Positions 8,949 through 18,853 are shown, numbered from the stretch's first letter. The stretch is DNA of 64,000 nucleotides from Clostridia bacterium (GCA_017444385.1 JAFSWQ010000014.1:124001-188000), one strand, 5' to 3'. Notes: generated by a model not told the origin, from the letters alone. Translations and numbers: made by a program.

Positions 8949-9035
8949 ATTCACCTCCTTAAAGGTAGTATGAGAATGGATTAAATTTATATACAAATAA
9001 CGTTCAAAGCCGAACTATAACGGTATAACTTTGAA

Positions 9036-10163
9036 TCACTTTTTCTTATTTTTATTAAGATACTCTTTCAGTAAGTCGATAACGAAATCGACTTCTTCAC
9101 GGTCGTTTTGATAGGAAAAAGAGAAACGCACGCTGCCGAGTATTTCTTTTTCGGTAAGTCCGCATTCTTTGAGGACGTGAGAAGGCAACACGCTACCCGC
9201 CGTACAAGCGCTCCCCTGCGACGCCGAAACGCCGTTAAGATCGAGCATAGTCAGTAACGACTGCCCGTTCACAGGGAATTCAACGCTTGATATCGTAGGT
9301 ACGCGGGGGCTACCCTTGAAATTGACCTTTACGCCCTCTATTTCTTCCACCCTGCTCTCAAAGTAATCGCTAACGTACCTTATCTTTTCCGCTCTCTCTT
9401 CAAGCAATTCATCATTTGATTCTAACGCCTCGGAAAAACCGACGACCAAGGGCAAATTTACGGTGCCGCCTCTAAAACCTCTTTCCTGAAATCCGCCCGA
9501 GATAAGCGACTTTTTCTTTACGCCTTCTTTGACGTATAGACAGCCTATCCCTTTCGGCCCGTGTATTTTGTGCGCGGATATAGTCATAAGATCGACGCCG
9601 AGCTCGGTAACGTCAAGAGAGATCGAGGGCGCCGCTTGCACCGCGTCGGTATGGAAGTACGCGCCGTACGAATGAGCGAGCGAAGCAAGTTCTCTTATCG
9701 GGTTTATAACGCCCGTTTCGTTGTTCGCGTACATTACCGAGACAATAGCGACGTCGCCGCTTATCTTCGAAGCCAACTCTTCAACCGTTATTATACCGTC
9801 TTCGTTGGGACGTAAATAGGACACGTCGTAACCGATTTCGGCAAGATCTTTCGCCGCGGCGAGAACGGCCGAATGTTCGATAGACGAAACGATAATCTTC
9901 TTTTTTGTAGAAGCAAGCGCAACCGATTTTATAGCCGTATTGTCGGCTTCGGTGCCGCCCGACGTGAAATAAATCTCTTTATAAGACGCGTTTATTATCT
10001 TTGCTATCTTATCCCGCGCTTCGTCCAACGCCGCAGTCGCTTTGCGACCTACCGAGTGAACGCTTTGCGTATTCCCATAAATATCGGTAAAGTACGGGCG
10101 CATTTTTTCAAATACCGCCTCGTCGACTGCGGTCGTTGCCGCGTTGTCGAAATACGCTTTCAT
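9036..10163 (-). CDS. Cysteine desulfurase (NifS/IscS type)
   Basis: A PLP enzyme that takes sulfur from cysteine as a persulfide for Fe-S clusters, thiolated tRNA or cofactors. The 375-residue protein has the PLP-binding lysine in TISAHKIHGPKG near residue 200, the TSGGTEADN phosphate-binding segment near residue 67 and the persulfide cysteine in QGSACTAG near residue 323. It starts one base after the glyA stop, so the two are co-transcribed. No iscU or nifU scaffold or thiI follows it, so the sulfur acceptor cannot be named from context. Confidence 0.93.
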   Translation of the reverse strand: MKAYFDNAATTAVDEAVFEKMRPYFTDIYGNTQSVHSVGRKATAALDEARDKIAKIINASYKEIYFTSGGTEADNTAIKSVALASTKKKIIVSSIEHSAVLAAAKDLAEIGYDVSYLRPNEDGIITVEELASKISGDVAIVSVMYANNETGVINPIRELASLAHSYGAYFHTDAVQAAPSISLDVTELGVDLMTISAHKIHGPKGIGCLYVKEGVKKKSLISGGFQERGFRGGTVNLPLVVGFSEALESNDELLEERAEKIRYVSDYFESRVEEIEGVKVNFKGSPRVPTISSVEFPVNGQSLLTMLDLNGVSASQGSACTAGSVLPSHVLKECGLTEKEILGSVRFSFSYQNDREEVDFVIDLLKEYLNKNKKK

Positions 10164-10164
10164 C

Positions 10165-11412
10165 TTAAAGCCCTTCGTACAAGGGGTGCTTTAAGCAAAG
10201 TTCTGCGACCTTACGAGAAACGCGTTCGATCGCTTCTTCTCCGTTTTTGACTATATCGCTGATAAGAGAGGCAACTTCTATGCAGTCCTCTTGGGTAAAC
10301 CCTCTCGTCGTAACGGCGGGAGTGCCTATTCTTATACCGCTCGTAACGGAAGGCTTGGTTTCGTCGAAAGGAATGGAATTCTTGTTGACGGTAATATGCG
10401 CCTCGTCCAACCAAGCTTCGACCTCTTTACCCGTTCTCCCGAAAGCGTTGACTTTCAAAAGGATGAGATGGTTATCGGTGCCGCCCGACACCATCGGAAT
10501 ACCTTGACGGGTGAATTCGTCCGCCATAGCCTTTGCGTTGAGTACGATATTACGTTGATAGGTCTTGAACTCTTCGGTGAGAGCCTCGCCGAAAGCCACC
10601 GCCTTACCGGCGATGACGTGCATCAAAGGACCGCCTTGTATTCCGGGGAATATAGCCTTATTTATCTTCTTCGCTATCTCTTCGTCGTTGGTGAGGATAA
10701 CGCCGCCGCGAGGACCACGCAAAGTCTTATGGGTCGTCGTAGTCACTACGTCCGCGTAAAGACATGGGTTGGGATGTTCGCCTGCCGCGACGAGCCCCGC
10801 TACGTGAGCCATATCCACCATCATTTTTGCGCCTACTTCGTCGGCGATTTCCCTTATTCTCTTGAAATCAATAAAACGGGGATACGCGCTCGCGCCTGCG
10901 ACTATAAGAGCGGGACGGCATTCTTTGGCTATCCTTTCGAGTTCGTCGTAGTCGATGGTTTCGGTTTCCTTATCCACACCGTACTCACAGAAATTATAAT
11001 TTCTACCCGAGAAGTTGACCTTCGATCCGTGAGTAAGATGCCCGCCGTGAGAGAGGTTCATTCCCAAAACGGTATCGCCCAAGTTGAGAAGCGCGGTATA
11101 GACGCCCATATTCGCCTGCGAGCCGCTATGCGGTTGAACGTTGGCGAATTTGACGTTGAATAATTTTTTAACGCGTTCTATCGCAAGGTTTTCCACTTTG
11201 TCGACGAATTCGCAACCGCCGTAATACCTATGGGCGGGATAACCTTCGGCGTACTTGTTGGTAAGGTGCGAGCCTACCGCCGCCAAGACCGCGGGGGAAA
11301 CGAAGTTCTCGCTCGCTATAAGTTCGATATTGCCGCGTTGCCTTTCTAGTTCTTCGCTCATTGCCTCGTAAACGAGGGGATCGTTATCTTTGAGCAAATT
11401 GAAATCTATCAT
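10165..11412 (-). CDS. glyA: Serine hydroxymethyltransferase
   Basis: Interconverts serine and glycine while loading one-carbon units on tetrahydrofolate. Normal length (415). The PLP lysine lies in [13 protein letters not shown] near residue 227; the SGSQAN and [11 protein letters not shown] segments of the family are present. It lies 15 bases after the thioredoxin gene and one base before the cysteine desulfurase gene, in a trx-glyA-desulfurase set linked by serine/cysteine chemistry. Confidence 0.97.
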   Translation of the reverse strand: MIDFNLLKDNDPLVYEAMSEELERQRGNIELIASENFVSPAVLAAVGSHLTNKYAEGYPAHRYYGGCEFVDKVENLAIERVKKLFNVKFANVQPHSGSQANMGVYTALLNLGDTVLGMNLSHGGHLTHGSKVNFSGRNYNFCEYGVDKETETIDYDELERIAKECRPALIVAGASAYPRFIDFKRIREIADEVGAKMMVDMAHVAGLVAAGEHPNPCLYADVVTTTTHKTLRGPRGGVILTNDEEIAKKINKAIFPGIQGGPLMHVIAGKAVAFGEALTEEFKTYQRNIVLNAKAMADEFTRQGIPMVSGGTDNHLILLKVNAFGRTGKEVEAWLDEAHITVNKNSIPFDETKPSVTSGIRIGTPAVTTRGFTQEDCIEVASLISDIVKNGEEAIERVSRKVAELCLKHPLYEGL

Positions 11413-11427
11413 TCGTAATACTCCTTT

Positions 11428-11745
11428 TTATCCGAAATATTTGTTTATTAGTTGTTTTATTTTGCTTTCTTCCATAAAGCCCAATTCCAAACCCATAGTA
11501 ACGCCGTTCTTGATAAATACAAGGCTGGGCATCGCTTCGATTTTATATTGTATAGCAATATCGGTGGACTTATCTACGTCGATCTTGACGAATTTAACGT
11601 TAGGGGTATTCTCCTCTACTTTCTCCAAAACCGGGGATAACATTTTGCAAGGATAACACCAAGTCGCGAAAAAGTCGGCGACTACGTAAGGGTATTCGTT
11701 TTTTAATTGGTCGAATTCGTTTACGGTATTGATTATCGTACTCAT
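11428..11745 (-). CDS. trxA: Thioredoxin with CYPC active site
   Basis: A single 105-residue thioredoxin fold that reduces protein disulfides. The active site reads WCYPC (residues 29-33) instead of the common WCGPC; Asp24 before it and the cis-proline in AMPSLVFIKNG near residue 73 are kept. The change of the residue before Pro should shift the redox potential (inference from studies of CxPC variants in general). An AGGAG site precedes ATG 11745. No thioredoxin reductase gene is in the window. Confidence 0.93.
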   Translation of the reverse strand: MSTIINTVNEFDQLKNEYPYVVADFFATWCYPCKMLSPVLEKVEENTPNVKFVKIDVDKSTDIAIQYKIEAMPSLVFIKNGVTMGLELGFMEESKIKQLINKYFG

Positions 11746-11758
11746 ATTTTACTCCTTT

Positions 11759-11844
11759 TTGCCTTTTTGGCAAGGTTATTTTCTTGGTCGCCTAACGGCG
11801 ATTCAATAATACAATTTAATAATTGCTATTCGTTTATAAACGAA
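11759..11844 (-). promoter_or_regulatory. Three small dyads upstream of the thioredoxin gene
   Basis: The 115-base gap between the rseC-like gene and the thioredoxin gene contains a 16-bp perfect palindrome (11829-11844, TTCGTTTATAAACGAA), a 5-bp hairpin (11788-11792 with 11797-11801) and a 5-bp hairpin (11759-11763 with 11769-11773) that ends just before the ribosome site. None has a terminator-like T run. They may be an operator and leader hairpins; no regulator can be assigned. Confidence 0.35.
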
Positions 11845-11860
11845 CGTCTCGCCTACGCTC

Positions 11861-12331
11861 TCACTCGTTTTGTTCTTTGTCTTCCGAGGGGTTTTCGGGG
11901 CTCTCTTCTTCCGCGTACTTCGAAACGGGGGCGACTATCTCCACCATTTGAGGCAGGGCGACGCCCTTTTTGCGTATCGCTCTATCGCAAACTATCGCTA
12001 TGACTACCCCGACTATTAAAGCCGCGATGACCAAACCGAAAAGCAATAATTCGTTTAGGTTGCGCCCCAAACCCACCGTCAAGCCGATGAGAATTACGGG
12101 AATGACGTAAACGATAAAAGCCGCGCGCAAAACGAAACCGTCTTTCATACCCACCGACACTCTATCGCCGACCGAGGCGTTAAGGGTGTTTTTTACCGAT
12201 ATGGACACTTTCATCTCGTCTTTGTGCTTCATACACATTCCGCACTTATCGCACTCGGTACGACGGGGAAACACTATTTTAGCGGTTTTACCGTTATCGG
12301 TTATTTTTTCGACCACGCCTATTTCAAGCAT
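11861..12331 (-). CDS. rseC: RseC/MucC-type (SoxR-reducing) membrane protein
   Basis: A 156-residue protein with an N-terminal cysteine cluster (ECDKCGMCMKH near residue 25), two membrane helices (about residues 72-115) and a basic/acidic cytosolic tail. This is the layout of the RseC/MucC family, which in many anaerobes is associated with Rnf-type electron transfer and flavin or Fe-S chemistry. No rnf genes are in the window. It lies 19 bases after hisS on the same strand. The assignment rests on the cysteine motif plus two helices. Confidence 0.8.
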   Translation of the reverse strand: MLEIGVVEKITDNGKTAKIVFPRRTECDKCGMCMKHKDEMKVSISVKNTLNASVGDRVSVGMKDGFVLRAAFIVYVIPVILIGLTVGLGRNLNELLLFGLVIAALIVGVVIAIVCDRAIRKKGVALPQMVEIVAPVSKYAEEESPENPSEDKEQNE

Positions 12332-12350
12332 ATTTGATTCCTTTTAGCGT

Positions 12351-13595
12351 TCAAAGAATAGTCTTCAAGATTTGCGAAAGAGCGGCAAGAATTATTTCTT
12401 GCGTTTCGCCGTTAAGCATATTTTTCAAAACCGCTACGCCTTCCGCTATCTCGTTATCGCCTATCGCTATCGAATACTTCGCCTTTATCTTGTCGGCGTA
12501 CTTCATTTGAGCCTTTATCGAACGGTCGCTCAAATCGTAGACCGCGGCAACGCCCTCTTTACGAAGGTCGGCGACTAACTTTTGGCAATAATCCTTTTGA
12601 CCGACCGAACAAATAAAGATATCGGGGGATTCTTCGTTCTCTATCTTATTGCCGGCGGCTTCAACGGTCATAAGCAAGCGTTCCAAACCCATTCCGAAAC
12701 CTACCCCGGGGGTGGGTTTGCCACCTACCGATTCGATGAGGTTATTATATCTACCGCCGCCGCAAACGGTATCTTGAGAGCCTAAACCCTCGGCGATAAA
12801 TTCGAATACGGTACGCGTATAGTAGTCCAAACCTCTCACTATCTTGGGGTTGACTTTATACTCTATGCCGAGATTTTCAAGCCCCTTTTTCACGCCCTCG
12901 TGGTGAGCGCGACAGTCGTCGCAAAGGTAATCGAGGGTGGAAGGCGCGCCTTTTAACAACTCTTTGCAAGTGGGAACTTTGCAATCGAGGACTCTCAAAG
13001 GATTGGTCTTTATTCTCTCTCTGCAAGTCTCGCAAAGATTATTAACGTTGTCCGCCAAAAAGTCTTTTAACGCTTTGTGATAATCCGCTCTACACTTAGC
13101 GCAGCCTATACTGTTGATATTAAGGCGAGGGCTTATACCCAAACTATCGAAGAAATCTTTCGCCAACGACATTACCTCAACGTCCGCCGTGTAAGAATCT
13201 ACGCCGTAGTACTCAACGCCGAATTGATGGTGCTCGCGAAGTCTGCCCGCTTGGGGCTTTTCATAACGAAAAACGGGGGTTTCGTAGTAAATACGCACGG
13301 GTAAGTTTTGTTGCAAGCCGTTTTCGATAAACGCTCTCGCGCAACCCGCCGTTCCCTCGGGTTTCAAGGTTATGCTCCTTCCGCCTTTATCGTTGAACGT
13401 GTACATTTCCTTATTTACGACGTCGGTGGTTTCGCCCACGCCGCGCAAGAAAAGTTCGGTATGCTCGAAAGTGGGCGTCCTTATCTCTTTAACGTCGTAA
13501 AGACGGGTGATTCTTCTTATTTTATCTTCGACGTAATGCCACTTATAACTTTCGTCGGGCAAGACGTCTTTCGTTCCTTTGGGTATGTTAATCAT
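12351..13595 (-). CDS. hisS: Histidyl-tRNA synthetase
   Basis: A class II synthetase that charges tRNA-His. The 414-residue protein has motif 1 (PTFEHTELFLRGVGE), motif 2 (ITLKPEGTAGCARAF), and the His-specific motifs REHHQFGVEYYG, VRGLDYYTRTVFEF and GGGRYNNLIESVGG. The C-terminal anticodon-binding domain starts near residue 325. An AAAAGGA ribosome site precedes ATG 13595. No T-box leader is visible; the gene is 20 bases from the end of hslU and is read from the long upstream transcript. Confidence 0.97.
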   Translation of the reverse strand: MINIPKGTKDVLPDESYKWHYVEDKIRRITRLYDVKEIRTPTFEHTELFLRGVGETTDVVNKEMYTFNDKGGRSITLKPEGTAGCARAFIENGLQQNLPVRIYYETPVFRYEKPQAGRLREHHQFGVEYYGVDSYTADVEVMSLAKDFFDSLGISPRLNINSIGCAKCRADYHKALKDFLADNVNNLCETCRERIKTNPLRVLDCKVPTCKELLKGAPSTLDYLCDDCRAHHEGVKKGLENLGIEYKVNPKIVRGLDYYTRTVFEFIAEGLGSQDTVCGGGRYNNLIESVGGKPTPGVGFGMGLERLLMTVEAAGNKIENEESPDIFICSVGQKDYCQKLVADLRKEGVAAVYDLSDRSIKAQMKYADKIKAKYSIAIGDNEIAEGVAVLKNMLNGETQEIILAALSQILKTIL

Positions 13596-13615
13596 AGTTT
13601 TTCCTTTTTATTCGA

Positions 13616-14929
13616 TTAGATTATATACTTTTTGAGGTCGTAATTGATGGCGGCTTCGCCGAGATGTGAATCGACGTAATCCTTATTCACGGTTACCACG
13701 ATAGGGTTACCGCAAGCTTCGAATGAAACTTCTTCCATAAGCTTTTCCATCAAAGCGTGTAATCTTCTCGCGCCTATATTTTCCATTTCCTCGTTTTGAA
13801 CTTCCGCAACTTCGGCTATACGATCTATTCCGTCCGCAAGGAAGGTGAGATCAACGCCGTCAACTTTGAGCAAGTGAGCGTATAATTTGGTTATCGCGTT
13901 GTCGGTATCGGTAAGGATACGAACGAAGTCGGCTTTATTCAAAGAGTCGAGTTCGACGACCACGGGGAAACGTCCTTGAAGTTCGGGAATAAGATCCTTT
14001 ACTTCGGCAACATGGAACGCGCCAGCCGCGATAAACAAAATGTAGTCGGTCTTTATCATCCCGTACTTGGTGCTTACGGTACATCCTTCGACGATGGGAA
14101 GGATATCCCTTTGAACGCCTTCTCGGGAAACGTCGGGGCCGTGCGAATTGCCGTTAGAGGCTATTTTGTCTATTTCGTCGATGAAGATTATACCGTCTTG
14201 TTCGGCTCTCTTCAAACCCTCGATATTGATATTGTCCATATCGACGAGTCCTTCGCTAATTTCGTTTACGAAGGTGTCCATCGCGTCTTTAACGCGCATT
14301 TCTTTGACTTTCGTCTTCTTTTGCCCGCTCATAGCCGAGAAAATATTGCCTATGTTTATACCCGAAGGATCGTTGGTATCCAATTTCATAGGCTTTTCCT
14401 TTTCGGTAACAGTCATTTTGAGTTTGACGTTGTCGAGTTTGCCCTCTCTTATCTCTTGTTCGAGTTCGGCTTTGAGTTGGGTATCGGTCTCGTCGGGGCG
14501 CGCTTGCTTCTTTATGGGAAGCAAAACTTCGGCTATCTTTTTAACCGCTTGCTCGGTGGCTTTGGGCTTTACTTCGTCGAATTTCTCTTGCTTTACTATG
14601 CTTATCGCGTTTTCGACGAGATCTCTTACCATACTTTCAACGTCGCGACCGACGTAGCCGACTTCGGTAAATTTCGTCGCTTCCACTTTTACGAAAGGCG
14701 CTTTCACGAGTTTGGCAAGTCGTCTTGCTATCTCGGTCTTACCTACGCCGGTAGGTCCTTTCATAATGATATTTTTAGGGGTAACTTCGTCTCTTATTTC
14801 GGGATCTAGTTGAGAACGACGATACCTGTTACGAAGAGCGACCGCTACCATTTTCTTTGCGTCCGCTTGTCCGATTATATATTTGTCGAGTTGCTCGACT
14901 ATTTCTTTAGGGGTAAATTGAGTAGCCAT
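13616..14929 (-). CDS. hslU: HslU (ClpY) ATPase of the HslUV protease
   Basis: An AAA+ unfoldase that feeds proteins into the HslV peptidase. Walker A is GPTGVGKTE near residue 55 and Walker B is IIFIDEIDK near residue 245. The inserted I domain that recognises substrates lies between them. The C-terminus ends in a hydrophobic tail (YDLKKYII) that docks into HslV. A GAGGAGG site precedes ATG 14929 and overlaps the end of hslV, so the two subunits are co-translated. The 437 residues are normal. Confidence 0.97.
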   Translation of the reverse strand: MATQFTPKEIVEQLDKYIIGQADAKKMVAVALRNRYRRSQLDPEIRDEVTPKNIIMKGPTGVGKTEIARRLAKLVKAPFVKVEATKFTEVGYVGRDVESMVRDLVENAISIVKQEKFDEVKPKATEQAVKKIAEVLLPIKKQARPDETDTQLKAELEQEIREGKLDNVKLKMTVTEKEKPMKLDTNDPSGINIGNIFSAMSGQKKTKVKEMRVKDAMDTFVNEISEGLVDMDNINIEGLKRAEQDGIIFIDEIDKIASNGNSHGPDVSREGVQRDILPIVEGCTVSTKYGMIKTDYILFIAAGAFHVAEVKDLIPELQGRFPVVVELDSLNKADFVRILTDTDNAITKLYAHLLKVDGVDLTFLADGIDRIAEVAEVQNEEMENIGARRLHALMEKLMEEVSFEACGNPIVVTVNKDYVDSHLGEAAINYDLKKYII

Positions 14930-14930
14930 A

Positions 14931-15470
14931 TTAAACCTCCTCTACGGTCAAATTGCCGTTTGTGAAAACGCAAAGGTCGCCCGCGATTTTCATAGCCTTT
15001 CTCGCAATGCTTTCGGCGTCCAATCCGTCGATATCGTATAAAGCGCGAGCCGCGGCTAACGCGTAATTGCCGCCCGAACCTATCGCGCAAACGTTGCCCT
15101 CGGGTTCGATCACGTCGCCCGTGCCCGATACGATGAGCAGGGTGTCCTTGTCAGCCGCTATGAGCATCGCTTCGAGTTTTCTTTGCCTGTCGCTACGCCA
15201 CAAACCAGTCAATTCGACTGCGGCGCGCATAAGATTACCCGAGAATTTTTGTAACATTTTCTCGAATTTTTCGGAAAGCGAAAAGGCGTCCGCGACGCTT
15301 CCCGCAAATCCTACGACGACCTTGCCGCCGTATATTCTCTTTACTTTTTTAGCGTTGGATTTGAAAATAACGCTTTCTCCCATAGTCACTTGACCGTCGC
15401 CGGCAATGACCGTTTTGCCGTCCTTTTTGACGGCGCAGATAGTAGTGGCGTGAAATTGTAATTCGCTCAT
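14931..15470 (-). CDS. hslV: HslV (ClpQ) proteasome-like peptidase
   Basis: The 20S-proteasome-like peptidase of HslUV. The sequence [20 protein letters not shown] is the family's start of the mature chain. It begins [14 protein letters not shown], as in the Bacillus ClpQ (CodW) form, so the catalytic N-terminal residue could be Ser2 after removal of Met, or Thr9 after removal of a propeptide; the sequence does not decide. [12 protein letters not shown] and the [12 protein letters not shown] loop are conserved. The gene starts four bases after the trmFO stop codon and is followed by hslU. Confidence 0.96.
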   Translation of the reverse strand: MSELQFHATTICAVKKDGKTVIAGDGQVTMGESVIFKSNAKKVKRIYGGKVVVGFAGSVADAFSLSEKFEKMLQKFSGNLMRAAVELTGLWRSDRQRKLEAMLIAADKDTLLIVSGTGDVIEPEGNVCAIGSGGNYALAAARALYDIDGLDAESIARKAMKIAGDLCVFTNGNLTVEEV

Positions 15471-15473
15471 AAT

Positions 15474-16805
15474 TCACCTCTCGTTTAGTTGCTCGACGAA
15501 ACGCTTGATACTTTCTTCGCACCTCGCCGAATATAATTTTTTTCTTTCTTTTTTATCTTTAACGCCCTCAATAGGGGGTAATAACCCGAAGTTGGCGTTC
15601 ATAGGTTGCAGGTTTTCTACCGCAGGGTTGGTTATATAACGCGTCAAAGAACCTATTATCGTGTATTCGTCGGGTATGATAGGCTCTTTACCTTCTATCT
15701 TTCTCGCTACGTTCAAGCCGACCATCAATCCGCTCGCCGCGCTCTCGACGTATCCTTCTACCCCCGACAACTGCCCCGCAATATATATATTAGGGTGTTT
15801 TTTCATCGAATAGTCGAAGTTAAGGACTTTCGGCGCGTTGACGTAGGTATTACGGTGCATTACGCCGTAACGCAAAAACTCCGCGTTTTCAAGCCCCGGC
15901 AGCATGCCGAAAACCCTCTTTTGCTCTTTGAAAAGCAAATTGGTTTGAAACCCCACGAGGTTATATGCGTCGCCCGCGAGATTTTCCTTGCGTAACTGCG
16001 CGACCGCGTAATACTTCTGCCCGTTGGGATTATCCAACCCTACCGGGCGTAAGGGTCCGAAACGTAGCGCGTCGGTACCTCTCTTCGCCATAACTTCAAC
16101 GGGCATACAACCCTCGAAGAATTCGGCGTTCAAGAGTTTGTCGGTGACGCTCTCGGCGTTTATCAACGCGTCGTAAAACGCGAGATACTCGCTCTTGTTC
16201 ATACCCGAATTCAAGTAATCGTCGCCGCCTTTTCCGTACCTAGAAGCGAAATACGCTTTATCGTAATCAATACTGTCCGCCGCTATTATCGGTGCGACGG
16301 CGTCCGAAAAATGCAGGTACTCTTCCCCCGATAATCGGGATATCTTTTCGGCTAACGCGTCGGAAACGAGGGGTCCAGCCGCCACAACGGTGATTTCGCC
16401 ATCGTCTATATCGGTGACTTCCTCTCTTACGAGAGTGAAGTTCGGGAAAGACGACAAGGCTTTCTCAACCTCTTCGCTCATTCGCTCTCTATCCACCGCC
16501 AACGCGCCGCCCGAAGGGACGGAAGCGGCTTCCGCAGATCTCAATATCAGCGAGTCGAGGTGTTTAAGTTCGATTTTCAACGCGCCCGAAGCGGTATCGG
16601 ATAGTACGCTTTTCAAACTATTGGAACAAACGAGTTCGGCTAACCGTTGCGTTTTATGCGCCCCCGTTGTCTTTACGGGACGCATTTCGTACATTACGAC
16701 GTCGTAGCCCCTTTTCAATAGCTGCCAAGCTGCTTCGCTACCCGCCAAACCGCCGCCTATTATCTTTACGCGTTCGGGGTTTCTTCGTGTTTGCATTTCG
16801 TACAT
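15474..16805 (-). CDS. trmFO: Methylenetetrahydrofolate-tRNA-(uracil-5-)-methyltransferase
   Basis: A flavoprotein that makes m5U54 in the T loop of tRNA with methylenetetrahydrofolate as the carbon donor. The FAD-binding IIGGGLAGSEAAWQL motif is near residue 16. The family markers YEMRP, LAELVCSNSLKS and TGALKIELKHLDS-like segments follow. ATG 16805 overlaps the 3' end of topA by 40 bases; ATG 16796 (MQTRRNPERV) is an equally plausible start because neither has a ribosome site. The neighbour order topA-trmFO-hslV-hslU is that of Bacillus, but xerC (codV), which normally sits between trmFO and hslV, is absent. Confidence 0.96.
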   Translation of the reverse strand: MYEMQTRRNPERVKIIGGGLAGSEAAWQLLKRGYDVVMYEMRPVKTTGAHKTQRLAELVCSNSLKSVLSDTASGALKIELKHLDSLILRSAEAASVPSGGALAVDRERMSEEVEKALSSFPNFTLVREEVTDIDDGEITVVAAGPLVSDALAEKISRLSGEEYLHFSDAVAPIIAADSIDYDKAYFASRYGKGGDDYLNSGMNKSEYLAFYDALINAESVTDKLLNAEFFEGCMPVEVMAKRGTDALRFGPLRPVGLDNPNGQKYYAVAQLRKENLAGDAYNLVGFQTNLLFKEQKRVFGMLPGLENAEFLRYGVMHRNTYVNAPKVLNFDYSMKKHPNIYIAGQLSGVEGYVESAASGLMVGLNVARKIEGKEPIIPDEYTIIGSLTRYITNPAVENLQPMNANFGLLPPIEGVKDKKERKKLYSARCEESIKRFVEQLNER

Positions 16806-18853
16806 CTATACGTCTTTTGACCTTTTATAGTTACCACTTTCATCACGCCGCCGCAATCGGGGCAGAAGTAAGGCGCGGGGATATCCCAAGACGAGAAGTC
16901 GCAAGAGGGATAATTCTCGCAACTGTAAAACGTAAAGGTCTTGCCGTTCTTCTTGCTCGTCTTTTTGATGACGTTACCCGTCTTACACTTGGGGCAGGTA
17001 CCCACTATCTCTTGGTTGAGGCTCTTTATATTCCTGCACTTCGGGAAGTTGGGGCAAGCGAGGAAAGGTCCGTACTTTCCTTCCTTTATAACCATCATCG
17101 CGCCGCACTTATCGCATTTGACTTCGCTTTGTTTGGGCGGGATCTTGACCGCTTTGTTATCGTAGTAAGCGGCTTTGACCTGATTCATAAATCCGGGATA
17201 GAAAGAAGAGATGAGCGCTTGCCATTCTTCCGTTCCTTCCGCGATATTATCGAGTTCTTTTTCCATTTTAGCGGTAAATTTCAGGTCTAAAATGTTCTCG
17301 AAATACTTCTTGATCTCGTCGCAAACAAGTTCGCCGAGTTCGGTAGCCATCATATTTTTGCCGTCTTTCTTCGAGTACTCTCTCTTTGAAAGTACGCCGA
17401 TAATGGACGCGTAAGTGGAAGGTCTACCGATACCGTTGTCTTCCATCGCTTTGATGAGCGTGCTTTCGGTGTAGCGTTGCGGAGGTTTGGTGAACTTTTG
17501 TTCGAATTTGAATTCTTTTTTATTCACCGCGTCGCCCACTTCGAGAGGGGAGGATATATCCGCGTTATCCCCTTCTACGGGGGTGGCGTCCGAGTAAACC
17601 GCGGTATATCCCGCGAATTTCAACGCTCTTCCCTTCATAGAGAAACCGTATTCCTTGCCGTCCGCGCCCTTACCCGCGATTCTCACGTCCAAAGTGTTGT
17701 ATTGGGCGGGAGTCATTTGGCTGGCGACGAAACGATCGTATATGAGTTTGTAGACCATATACGTATTGCGTTGCAATTTCTTTTTCAAACTGTCGGGCGT
17801 TCTATCGAGGGATATAGGTCTTATCGCTTCGTGAGCGTCCTGCGCTTGATTTTGCACCTTGTAGACGTTGGGTTTGGCGGGTAAATAGGGATCGCCGTAC
17901 TTGTCGCCGATTAGTTTTCTAACCGCTTTTACCGCGTCTTCGGATACTCTAACCGAGTCGGTACGAATATAGGTAACCAACGCGACCTGACCTTCGCCTT
18001 CGAGTTCCACGCCTTCGTAGAGTTGCTGCGCTATTTGCATTACTTGAGGGGCGGTAAGCGAGAGTTTACTCGTAGCGTCCTGTTGCAAGGTGGAAGTAGT
18101 GAAAGGCGGAAGGGGCGATTGTTTCTTAACGCTCTTTTTAACGTCGGTCACGGCAAATGGCGCGGTATCGAGAATCGCCAAAATGCCGTCGAGTTGTTCT
18201 TTATTCTTTATCTTGGTCTTCTTTCTGTCGATATCTTCGAACAAAGCCTTGAATTCGTCCTTGTCTTTGGTAAAGAAGCCGTGCAAAGTCCAATATTCTT
18301 CGGGTTTGAAGTCTCTTATAGCGCGTTCTCTATCGACAAGCATTCTCAAAGCCGCCGATTGAACTCTACCGGCGCTCAAACCCGTTTTTATCTTTTTGTT
18401 TATGATGGGGCTGATCTTATAACCCACTATTCTATCCAACACTCTTCTCGCTTGTTGAGCGTTTACGAGGTTGATATTAATCTTTCGCGGATTGCCTATC
18501 GCTTCGGTGACCGCCTTTGGGGATATCTCGTGGAACTCTATGCGAATGGGATCGTCGGGAAGACCCAATTCGTTCATCAAGTGCCAACTTATCGCTTCGC
18601 CTTCGCGGTCAGGGTCGGTTGCAAGATAGACGCCGTCGGCTTTCTTAATATCCGCTTTCAAGCCCTCTATCGTGGCTTTTTTATCCGCGTTCACGACGTA
18701 TTCCGGCTTGAAGTTATTGTTTACGTCTATGCCCAAACTCTTCTCGGGAAGGTCGCAAACGTGGCCGCCCGACGCTCTTACTCTGTATTGATTACCCAAA
18801 TACTTTTCGATAGTCTTTGCTTTTTTAGGAGACTCAACTATGATTAATTTCAT
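16766..18853 (-). CDS. topA: DNA topoisomerase I
   Basis: A type IA enzyme that relaxes negative supercoils. The TOPRIM domain opens with IVESPKKAKTIEKYLG; the DPDREGEAISWHL metal-binding segment follows near residue 80; the catalytic Tyr is in the SLxADRVQSAALRML-to-RYTESTLIKAMEDNGIGRPSTYA region, with the active Arg/Tyr set conserved. The C-terminus carries three four-cysteine zinc ribbons (near residues 580, 620 and 665). Length 695 is typical of Firmicutes. An AAAGGTG site precedes ATG 18853. Confidence 0.97.
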   Translation of the reverse strand: MKLIIVESPKKAKTIEKYLGNQYRVRASGGHVCDLPEKSLGIDVNNNFKPEYVVNADKKATIEGLKADIKKADGVYLATDPDREGEAISWHLMNELGLPDDPIRIEFHEISPKAVTEAIGNPRKININLVNAQQARRVLDRIVGYKISPIINKKIKTGLSAGRVQSAALRMLVDRERAIRDFKPEEYWTLHGFFTKDKDEFKALFEDIDRKKTKIKNKEQLDGILAILDTAPFAVTDVKKSVKKQSPLPPFTTSTLQQDATSKLSLTAPQVMQIAQQLYEGVELEGEGQVALVTYIRTDSVRVSEDAVKAVRKLIGDKYGDPYLPAKPNVYKVQNQAQDAHEAIRPISLDRTPDSLKKKLQRNTYMVYKLIYDRFVASQMTPAQYNTLDVRIAGKGADGKEYGFSMKGRALKFAGYTAVYSDATPVEGDNADISSPLEVGDAVNKKEFKFEQKFTKPPQRYTESTLIKAMEDNGIGRPSTYASIIGVLSKREYSKKDGKNMMATELGELVCDEIKKYFENILDLKFTAKMEKELDNIAEGTEEWQALISSFYPGFMNQVKAAYYDNKAVKIPPKQSEVKCDKCGAMMVIKEGKYGPFLACPNFPKCRNIKSLNQEIVGTCPKCKTGNVIKKTSKKNGKTFTFYSCENYPSCDFSSWDIPAPYFCPDCGGVMKVVTIKGQKTYRCTKCKHEETPNA

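Noticed and set aside
9002..9035. TTCAAAG/CTTTGAA inverted repeat upstream of the small pcrA-leader gene as promoter or operator
   Set aside because: The arms are 7 bp and 19 bases apart, and the nearby TTGAAC and TATAAA boxes have wrong spacing, so no promoter could be supported.
13976..14809. Reading frame antisense to hslU
   Set aside because: Shadow of a fully conserved AAA+ gene; its sequence has no recognisable motifs.
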